A DNA stretch of 64,000 bases. It comes from Hybos culiciformis (lineage: Eukaryota; Arthropoda; Insecta; Diptera; Hybotidae). The stretch lies in contig OZ023273.1 in assembly GCA_964007475.1 (NCBI GenBank), positions 34,036,436 to 34,100,435 of the forward strand. The letters are read 5' to 3'. Below the pieces are notes generated by a model. It saw nothing but the letters and a program-made list of their open reading frames with translations, ran no database searches and was not told the origin of the DNA. Below, piece by piece: positions 15,140 to 23,264 of the stretch (its first letter is position 1; every line of letters begins with the position of its first letter). The translations under genes were made by a program, and so were the position numbers.

Positions 15140-17779
15140 GTGAGTTCAAGTTAAGTTAATTTTTTCAATATATTGAAGAATACTTTTTGATGGCAAAATT
15201 TATTAATACTACCTCGTGTAGATTCAAATCGAATATTACATTTTATTATATCTTTTCAAAGATCGTACAGGTATTTTTACCTATTTTTAGTCCCTATTTA
15301 AATATCCCAAAATTTTTGTGTTGAATGAATTGAGGATCAGAATAGTTCACCATGATGTGACATACTATTCTTAAACCAATGCTAAAATTATTTTTGCCTT
15401 AAACAGATAAGCATTGATCGATGCAAATGGCTTAGTTTAAGTTGATAGATTTTTACGCGAAAAAAAAAACTATTGAATTTAAAATACTTAAGTAGTATTA
15501 TCTGAAAGTTTAATAAGTTACATTTATTAAATTATAAAGTACAGCAATTAACAAAATATTACTCACTTAGTGTACAACAAATAAAAATTGACATATTTTA
15601 TTTTCTATATACATAGTGTGTTTTGTATATCGTTTGCAAAACAAATGTTTTAATAATTGCAATCAGACGTACTTATTAAAAAAAAATTAAATAGTTTTTT
15701 TTTTTTTTTTTATGTTGGCACGCAACATTTTATGCTTATATTAAAATATAAACTTTTAAATTATGCGTTTTTATACCTTTTTTCATTTCTTTTAAAATTA
15801 AAATACTCTCTTCAATTTCATAAATTATTGGTAATAAAAAAAGGTCTTTAATCTAAACAAAAAAAAAATTTTTTTAATATTATGTATAAATAGTATATAA
15901 AATATGCTAAAAAATCATGCTATGCCATGTTTTAATAAATTAAAATGTTTTTACATTTTTATTATACTTTTTTTTTATATATATAATATATACATATATT
16001 TTTTCTAATGCTTTTTACACACAGCTTTAGAGAAGAGATAAAGAGAAAATTTATTATTTCTAATTTAAAAATTGCATTTTTATGTTTAGAAAAAAAAAAA
16101 AGGAAAAGTTTAGGTATAGGTCAGTAAAATGCTAGAATGTGATTTTTTTTTTTTATATTTTTCGCCACAATATTGTTACGGGCAAATAAGTAAATTATGT
16201 ATTTTAGAAAATTAAGTTCTTTCGTTACATTTTTAGTTCAAAAATAGAAAATATTTTGTACTAAAATTGCAATTGAAAATTATTCGATATTGACAGTATC
16301 CCATAAGACACTATAAATGTTTCAAGATATTCACTGTAAAGTCCTTGATTAAGCAAAAAAAAAGTATTTTTATCACTTAATATTAAAATAAGTTGCTATG
16401 GATTATGTTCTTAAAATAGAAAACCAGTGACAATAATTATATAAATTTCCTACTTTATAATTTATATTTAAAATTAATTGTTAATTATGACGTAACTTAG
16501 TATTATGAGGCTGACTAATCTCTCAAAATCCATAATACCGTATTTAATTTTTAATTTGTTTATTATTCTGTATATATTACTTTATTATATTATTATTATT
16601 ATATTACGTTTGGCAAACCAAATGAAATAAAACTTTTAATTTCATTTTACTGATTATTTTTTATATATATACAGAGGAACAAGTTTTATTGGGATAGGCA
16701 ATATAAGCAGAATATGCAATAAAAAAAAATTAAATGCATTTCATTATAGTTTTTGTAACTAAATTTGCATAATATTTAAAGTAATTGATAAATTTTATGA
16801 TAAGTTTTTCCAAACAACAAAGAAAACAGTTAATCGTAAACTATAAATTTTGGTTTTGTATTTGCGTTAAAATATTGAGAAATTTCTTCTTGACAAAGAG
16901 ACTATTAAATCATACTTCACAAAAAAAGAATATAATAAAATTAAAGATTTTTTTTTTAAAAGTATCTTCTCGAATTATCATTGGAATGACAAGGTACGAT
17001 TATATATTTTACAAAATTAAAAAAAATTATAGTTTTTTTTACTATAAAAGGATTTAAAATAAAAAAATATATTGTTAAAATTACGTTCTAACTTATTTCC
17101 TTATTTCCAATATTACCGTTTGTTCATAATTTTCTTTACGATTTTCGTATAAATGTGCAATAAAGAAAGTAAAGTCAACCTTTCGTTCGTAAATTTTTTC
17201 AAAAAAAAAAACAATATGTGAAAATTAACAAGCGAATTTAATAATTTTTCCACCAAACTTAAGTGATCATAGTTTTTTTTTTGTTTTTTTTTTTTTGCCA
17301 AATATGTACTTAATGTTTTAAAAATTTCATTATATTACTTCATTAAAAAACCACCTAAACGTTTCTTAAAATTAATAAGAAAACATAAATAACTAGACAT
17401 TTATTTTCTTTAATGGAACAAGAAATCTTTATCTCATTCAGACTATGTCCTGCTGGTTAAAAATAAAAAAAAATGAAAATGCAGATATGAATCTTTTATG
17501 CTTTAAACAAGATAATGTCCTTTATATTTAAAAAAAAAAATAAATAAAATTGTTCAACAAAAAATGATTTATTTTATCAATTCATTGTATCGTAATAGCA
17601 AACACCAATATACCTACATATTATAATAGTAGGGACAAAAGCTGCTTTAAATATTATTTCGCATAATCTTTATTTTCTAAATTGGAAAATCTAATATAGT
17701 TTGTTTCTAGTTTTCAAAATATAAAATTAATTTTATTTTACTGTTTCGTGCTAATAATATTTTTTTTTGTTTTTAAATA
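15140..17779. other. AT-rich stretch, no gene seen
   Basis: The open frames at 15657-15851 and 16785-17057 (+) and 17113-17301 (-) run through T or A homopolymers and have no recognisable content. A short run of TTA repeats lies near 16587-16605. If 15099-15139 is an exon, this would be intron. Confidence 0.65.
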
Positions 17780-17788
17780 ACATAAGCT
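17780..17788. repeat. Left 9-bp target-site duplication of the foldback element
   Basis: The 9-mer ACATAAGCT here is repeated exactly at 18827-18835, immediately outside the other end of the element. The flanking bases differ on both sides, so the match is exactly nine bases. Confidence 0.9.
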
Positions 17789-17941
17789 GGGGGTTGGACA
17801 TTTGTCCGCGGGACATTTGTCCGCGATTTGTTTTTGTATCGCGGACATAAAAATGACATTTGTCCGCGATTCAAAATGTCTTTTGTCCGCCGCGGACAAA
17901 TGAGATTTTCCAAAATGTCATTTGTCCGCGATAAAAATTAA

Positions 17942-18157
17942 TCGCGGACAAATGACATTTTGCAAAATGACATTTGTCCGCTAAAAATCTGAAAAATCAA
18001 TCGCGGACAAATGACATTTTGCAAAATGACATTTGTCCGCTAAAAATTTAAAAAATCAATCGCGGACAAATGACATTTTGCAAAATGACATTTGTCCGCT
18101 AAAAATTAAAAAAAACAATCGCGGACAAATGACATTTTGGAAAATGACATATGTCCG
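17942..18157 (+). repeat. Left array: four tandem near-palindromic monomers, period 59
   Basis: Monomers begin with TCGCGGACAAATGACATTTT at 17942, 18001, 18060 and 18119, an exact period of 59. Each contains a 38-nt inverted repeat (two 19-nt arms) joined by an A-rich linker. The fourth monomer is slightly diverged (GG in place of GC at its centre, ATATGTCC in place of ATTTGTCC). Confidence 0.95.
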
Positions 18158-18178
18158 CTAAAAATTTGAGGCTAAAGT

Positions 18179-18439
18179 GCAGATGACGTGAACCAATCAG
18201 AATCGGCACAACAAGAGAGGGTGGTGGGGGGCGGCGGGCGGGCGGGTGGACTGGTGGTTGGTCAGACCAACCACCAGTCCACCCGCCCGCCCGCCGCCCC
18301 CCACCACCCTCTCTTTAAGGGGCAAATCGGGCAAAAAAACAAAAATTGCATATACAAAATGTATGAACAATTTGGGGGGACTCTACCCCTCTTCCCTTTT
18401 CCAAGCTTCAGACGATTCTGAGTGGTTCACGTAATCTGC
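18179..18439. repeat. Inner inverted-repeat module carried inside the foldback element
   Basis: The 27-bp arms at 18179-18205 and 18413-18439 match in opposite orientation with two mismatches; both contain ACGTGAACCA or ACGTGAACCAC. Between them lie the GC-rich hairpin and about 97 bp of unique sequence. This looks like a separate palindromic element that inserted into, or was captured by, the array of TTTGTCCGC monomers. No clear target duplication was found for this inner unit. Confidence 0.75.
18213..18315. repeat. Perfect 51-bp-arm GC-rich hairpin with 1-nt spacer
   Basis: Arms 18213-18263 and 18265-18315 are exact reverse complements with a single A (18264) between them. The left arm has G runs near 18218-18247 (GGG, GGGGGG, GGG, GGG, GGG with short spacers) that satisfy the usual G-quadruplex pattern. 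It is by far the most GC-rich sequence in the window, which suggests a foreign or rapidly homogenised origin. Confidence 0.97.
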
Positions 18440-18465
18440 AGTATCTCCAAAATTAAAAATTTCAA

Positions 18466-18767
18466 TCGCGGACAAATGACATTTTGCAAAATGACATTTG
18501 TCCGCTAAAAATTAAAAATTTCAATCGCGGACAAATGACATTTTGCAAAATGACATTTGTCCGCTAAAAATTCGAAAAATCAATCGCGGACAAATGACAT
18601 TTTGCAAAATGACATTTGTCCGCTAAAGTTAGAAAATTCAATCGCGGACAAATGTCATTTTGCAAAATGTCATTTGTCCGCTAATTTTGGGACATTTGTC
18701 CGCGGCGGACAAATGTCATTTTACAATCGCGGACAAATGACATTTTGCAAAATGACATTTGTCCGCG
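18466..18767 (+). repeat. Right array: five near-palindromic monomers, period 58-59 then broken
   Basis: Monomers start with TCGCGGACAAATG at 18466, 18525, 18584, 18642 and 18727. The first three are spaced by 59 and the next by 58. The monomer at 18642 carries TGTCA where the others carry TGACA in both arms, which makes it the reverse complement of its neighbours. Extra single-arm GGACATTTGTCC pieces lie between 18690 and 18715. Confidence 0.95.
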
Positions 18768-18835
18768 AAGTTTTCCACACAAATTTCATCGCGGACAAAT
18801 GTCCCGCGGACAAATGTCACGGCGCCACATAAGCT

Positions 18836-19793
18836 CTATATGAATATTAAATTAAATTTACATTAGTAATTACCTCCAATGAAAATAATTATATTATAAC
18901 AAAATAATATAAAATCTTTAAATTTTTTGCATTTAAATACATAAAAATATTTTTAATCTATTATTATTTTAATTTTTTTTTTTTTTATAAATTTAGTGTG
19001 ATGATAGTTAAAACAAAATAAATCTGTATAAATATAATATTCTGTACAACAACTTCGCCCGCATATGAATCATTTCATTTAAATATCAAAAAAAAGACAG
19101 ACCAAAACAATAATAAAGTTTTTCTGATTTTTCTTGTTTTTATGCAACGAAAAAAAAAAGAAAAAAAGTTAATATTGCCGGTAAGGATGTATAAATCATG
19201 CAATTTTTTTTTTAATGGACTCACGACTTAAGATTTTTACAGAAAATAAAGCAACAATTTTTTTTTTTCATTCATTTAGCAGTTCTGTTTTTTTTTTTTG
19301 TTTTTGTGCGTTCTTTTACAAGAAGACCACGAAGTATAATATTATCATTTACTTGTTAACAGATTTATAGAAGGCCGGCTTTATTATTATCAAGATCCAG
19401 ATACATACTATCAGCATAATTTTGAATACTCCAAAAATTTCGTATTTAGATTTTTTATCATATTTTATTTAAAGTAAAAATATCATATAACCAAAAATAT
19501 TCATAATAAGACTAATGATATTTATAAATAGAAATGTTTTTAAAAAAAATAAACCAGTTAAACTTATAAATAAATATCAAAATGTTAAAATAAAATTAAT
19601 TCCGTAAACTAACACATAAATATTAGTTGATAGCTATTAATATAGAAGTTTATTGATTGGTTAAGCTTTTTATTATACTTAATACATAATAGTTTTAATA
19701 ACTTATAAAGAATATCTATATTATTTATTGTACCTGAGATTTTGAACGAAAAAAATCAAAATGTATATATGAATTCAGATAATGCGTGTATTT
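18836..19793. other. AT-rich stretch, no gene seen
   Basis: The first nine bases just before this interval (18827-18835) are the right target duplication of the foldback element. The rest is A+T-rich with poly(T) near 18968-18985 and 19259-19300. No coding frame, RNA gene or repeat was recognised. Confidence 0.7.
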
Positions 19794-20002
19794 TATTATT
19801 ACACAGAAAAAAATTTGCTCTTACTAATAACTAAATAATTCGTTAATATCAACGAAAAATTCGTTATTTTGGCTACAACGAACATTTCGTTGAAAAAAGC
19901 TCGTAGTTCGTTAAAAAAGTTCGTTATACCCCAAAACCAAAAACCTTTCAAATTCTTCAGCAAAAACACCGCAAATACAAAAAAAAAAATTTACTAGACA
20001 AC

Positions 20003-20256
20003 ATTATTTTTATTATTTATTTAATTTTTTATTTATTTATTTTTTATTTATTTATTTTTTTATTTTTTTTTGTAATTTTTTTTTTTTTTTAATTTTTTTT
20101 TTTTTATTTATTTTTTTTTTATTTTTTTTATTTTTTTATTTATTTTTTTTATTTTATTTATTTTTTTTTATTTATTAATTTTTTTTATTTATGTTTTTTT
20201 TTTTTTTATTTATTTTTTAAATTTTTTTATTTGATTTTTTTTTAATAATTTTTTTT
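20003..20256 (-). repeat. ~250-bp T-rich (TTTA/T-run) tract, probable A-rich tail on the minus strand
   Basis: The tract is almost only T with interspersed single A bases. Read on the minus strand it is an A-rich AAAT-type tail immediately downstream of the tRNA-like segment at 20260-20329, which is the order seen in tRNA-derived SINEs. A simple expansion inside the MITE is the alternative. Confidence 0.75.
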
Positions 20257-20259
20257 ATG

Positions 20260-20329
20260 CCCGCTTGTAGCTTCGAACCACTGTCCTAAACATTGCAATC
20301 CATCAACTCTGCCACTGAGCTATGAACTA
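20260..20329 (-). other. tRNA-like segment (degenerate, possible SINE head or tRNA pseudogene)
   Basis: On the minus strand the sequence contains TAGCTCAGTGG (20312-20322), a good match to the internal A box of tRNA genes. About 33 bases later comes GGTTCGAAGCT (20269-20279), matching the B box. The D-arm region (GCTC...GAGT) can pair and a seven-base loop ATTGCAA sits at the anticodon position, which would read TGC as in tRNA-Ala. The acceptor and anticodon stems are poorly paired, so it is not a functional tRNA. Followed by a long A-rich tail, it best fits a tRNA-derived SINE unit inside the MITE, but no separate target duplication was identified. Confidence 0.6.
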
Positions 20330-20580
20330 CATTTACGGCAATGTGTAAAATGGAAAATATAAGTTCTGTATGGATTGAAATTTTTGTTTCCCGTATTTAA
20401 CGATAACGAACTTTTTTAACGAGTACTAAAAATGAAAAAAATGTTCGTAATAAGAAAATAAACGAAATTTACGTTACAAAAACGTAATTATTCATTATTT
20501 TTCGTTATCATAACGAGAATGTCATTAACGAACTTTTTTGACGTAATGAGTACGAGCAAATTTTTTTCTGTGTATTATTA

Positions 20581-22429
20581 ACTATGTATAAGTAAATTTT
20601 ATATGTCCTCTTCTACTATAAACTTCGAGGAATGATGAATTATAAATTGCGCATTTTCATCAAATAAAATCGTATATAAATAAATATTACAATGTCTTAA
20701 GAATTGCGCAATATTTAAAAATTCTTGTGAATCAGCACTGTTTTTTTTTTTCTTTTAATTCTAAAACACATGGTCTTTTGTTAATTTCTTTGGTTCGGGG
20801 ATTATGTTCCATTTTATTCACAAAAAATATTATTATTATTTTTTTTTTGTTATTATTTATTGAATGGGAATAATGTTCCTGTTTTTATGACATATTTTAC
20901 ATAACGTGAATAATAATAATATTTACTTTTGGGTTGAGGTGTAATTTTAATTCCGACATAAAGATGGAAATGATAAATTTAGGCTGGTGTCATCTAAATT
21001 TTATTTAAAGTTTTGTAATTTTCTAACTTGAAAATACATTTTGAAATGAAAATTTAATTCTATAGAGCTAGAATCTCTTAAACGTCTTGCATTATTATGT
21101 GAGCTATTATTATAATATTTACGCTCATCACTATCTCAGATTCTCACTGATTCATTAACGCTTATAATGAGTATTGTCTGCAGAAAAATTGATTTTATGA
21201 CTATACATTTATTTGACAGTGCCTAATAATAAAAGAAAACTAAATAAAAATTAAATTAAAAAATTATATTAAACAATAAATAACAAAATAACCTCAAAGT
21301 AATTAAAAACAATATAAAAATAAAAAAGAAAAAGTTTGCAAAACATTGTCTTAACAGGGGACAGGGCGTTAGCTTCTTAAAATTACTTGATAATTAATTA
21401 CAGATACCCGTACGAAGTTTCTAAAATATTAATTAACAATAATAATATTAATTAATAAACAAAAAGATTTATTATAATTTTGGCTATTATTGAAAGAACC
21501 AAGCACAATTCGCCCTGAATTAACTAAATAACGATAACAAACTTTTTTATAACTACCTTAACACACATCACATTATTAAAGTCTTTAATTTTCTGTAAAA
21601 AAACCGTACCAATAAAATTGTTTCCCCCTATACGGTAATACTCTTTAATTTTTAATTTTTTTTTATTTTTCCAAAATATGTATTTCATTTTGCAATTCCA
21701 TTTTCGTGTATATTTTAATCCCTTATTTCATAACGAAAACTTTAGTAACCCAAACTGCAAGCTTTTTTTTTTTTGTTGTTCAGTTTATATAAGATTTTAA
21801 AGACCCTTTTTTCAAAAATCAAGGTTGTCATAGAAACGCTTAGCTTTCATCCCTTCGTGAATAGACTATATGGACGTCAATGGTAAAAACTTACTCAAAG
21901 GCATATAAATAATGATATTTTAGTCTTGTTATTATTTTTTTGCATAAAATTATAAAAAAATTATTATAAAAGGGTTGCGAAAATTGCAAAATTTTTTTAT
22001 TATTGTAATTATAAATTTGTTTTTGCAAAAATTTACAAATACATTTATATCTATCTGTTATAATTTAATGGAATCACATTAATTTTATTTTGTAATAATG
22101 ATCGTTTCAGTTTTGTTATTTTAGTAATTGTGAAAATTTGAAAATTTTTTATTCAACTCTTATAGAATTATTGCTCCAATTTTTTTATCAAATATTATAA
22201 ATTCGATGTTATTTCTCTAAAAATCTAGAATACTTATTTTTCTTTTGTTTTTCCTTCTAAATATTTATTTTAAAAACGGTCGTAGAAATAGAAATGCTTT
22301 TTAAATAATATCAGTTAAGAAACTATATATCAATTTATAAACTATGAATTCAATAAAAAAGTATTTTTTTTGAGGACAAAATTCTTATTAACTTGGAAAG
22401 TAATTTGTCTGTATATTTCTTTACTATTT
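20581..22429. other. AT-rich stretch, no gene seen
   Basis: No coding or RNA signal is visible. One short piece (21529-21553) resembles an internal part of the neighbouring MITE near 20398-20420. Otherwise it is homopolymer-rich sequence. Confidence 0.65.
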
Positions 22430-22965
22430 TCGACACTCTCGTAGACCCACTTTTCGTCATCACAGCGAGCTGAAATTTGGCACAAAGGTTCATGTCGCGT
22501 GACAATTGAAGCTATCAAAATTTGAAGCGGAAATTTCCATGGAAAACCCGGAAAATCGGGAAAAATCATTTGAAAATTCGGTACAAATTTGAGTAGTGAT
22601 AAATCCGTTTTAGGAAAAATGCAAAGTTTTCTGATTTTTCCGAAAAAATTTTCCGGAATTTTCCGACTTTTCCGACTTTTCCGGAAAATTTTCCGGTATA
22701 CAAGTTTTCTAAATTATGCAGGATCAAGTTCCCTATCAACTGGCATCATTATTTTTTCTCCGACAATGGTGAAAACTTGCAGAAAAAATCGAAGAAAATT
22801 CATGTAAAATGCTTTTCCGGAGTTTTTCCGACCAAGGAAGCGTTTGAGCGTTTTACAACCTGAGACAAAGTTGTACAGCGAAATGAGTTGCATAAAGTTG
22901 CTTTTGCAGAAAACTCCATGGAAAACCCGAAAAAGCGGAAAAATCATCGGAAGAATTTTCATCGA
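22430..22965. repeat. Degenerate repeat region with TTTTCCGG palindromes and a duplicated 32-33-bp motif
   Basis: The motif starting CCATGGAAAACCCG and ending AAAAATCAT occurs at 22537-22569 and 22916-22947 in the same orientation. Between them are several TTTTCCGA / TTTTCCGG runs (22633-22697), including the perfect 16-bp palindrome CCGGAAAATTTTCCGG at 22681-22696, and another such run near 22814-22830. The region is richer in G+C than its surroundings. Open frames on both strands (22342-22569 -, 22589-22807 +, 22714-22968 -) are explained by the repeat composition. It is probably a decayed mobile or satellite-like repeat; the family is not recognised. Confidence 0.6.
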
Positions 22966-23045
22966 CATGATTAGTCATAAAATTGTTTTCAAACATCCAT
23001 GCAGCACATAATAACAATTTAGTTAACGTGAAAAAGTCAGAAAAT

Positions 23046-23264
23046 AAAAATAAGTTAAAAACGAGTTTTCAAAAAACTGAGGCCAGGCCGCATGAAAAAG
23101 TAGAAAATAACTTTTTCGTCACACACAGAGGTGGACTCAGATTCAAGAGAAATGTCCCAATCAAAAAATCTGAGTCCTCCTCTGTGTGTGAAGAAAAAGT
23201 TATTTTCTACTTTTTCATGCGGCCTGGCCTCAGTTTTTTGAAAACTCGTTTTTAACTTATTTTT
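23046..23264. repeat. Long hairpin: 98-bp inverted arms, 96/98 identical, 23-bp spacer
   Basis: The left arm is 23046-23143, the spacer 23144-23166 and the right arm 23167-23264. By hand alignment only two positions differ. Transcription of either strand would give an almost perfect duplex, like the hairpin-RNA loci that feed the siRNA pathway in insects, or it could be a snapback MITE. No target duplication was found outside the arms. The 90-codon frame at 22983-23255 spans both arms and is an artefact of the palindrome. Confidence 0.93.

Larger units (their letters stand above)
17789..18826. mobile_element. Foldback/Mutator-like element built of nested palindromes, 1,038 bp
   Basis: The element has perfect 31-bp inverted termini (17797-17827 and 18788-18818, each containing two GACATTTGTCCGCG blocks). 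Eight weakly matching outer bases begin GG, and a perfect 9-bp target duplication lies outside them. Inside are two arrays of near-palindromic monomers of about 59 bp, a 27-bp inverted repeat (18179-18205 / 18413-18439) and a 51-bp perfect GC-rich hairpin. Terminal repeats made of internal arrays plus 9-bp duplications are hallmarks of Drosophila foldback elements and of some Mutator-superfamily MITEs. There is no transposase frame, so it is non-autonomous. Open frames across it (18188-18434, 18557-18832) are repeat artefacts. The intact target duplication points to a fairly recent insertion. Family assignment is inference. Confidence 0.88.
19802..20572. mobile_element. hAT-like MITE, 771 bp, with CACAG termini
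   Basis: The ends are inverted. The first 19 bases, CACAGAAAAAAATTTGCTC, match perfectly in reverse at 20554-20572, and the next ten match with three differences. The 8-mer TATTATTA flanks it on both sides (19794-19801 and 20573-20580), as expected for hAT-type insertion, although an AT-only 8-mer is weaker proof than a complex one. Subterminal regions carry many TTCGTTA / TAACGAA motifs in both orientations, possibly transposase-binding repeats. The interior holds a long T-rich tract and a tRNA-like segment. There is no transposase frame, so it is non-autonomous. Confidence 0.82.

Noticed and set aside
17942..18767. Regularly spaced palindromic repeats resembling a CRISPR array
   Set aside because: The spacers are near-identical A-rich linkers rather than unique sequences, the context is eukaryotic, and the array lies between transposon ends with a target duplication.
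18188..18832. Open frames of 62-91 codons inside the foldback element
   Set aside because: They are translations of the palindromic monomers and of the GC-rich hairpin; the repeat structure explains the absence of stops.
22342..22968. Overlapping open frames on both strands in the CCGG repeat region
   Set aside because: Frames on opposite strands overlap, and the sequence is explained by degenerate TTTTCCGG and GGAAAACCC repeats.
22983..23255. 90-codon open frame on the + strand
   Set aside because: It covers both arms of the 98-bp inverted repeat and is a palindrome artefact.
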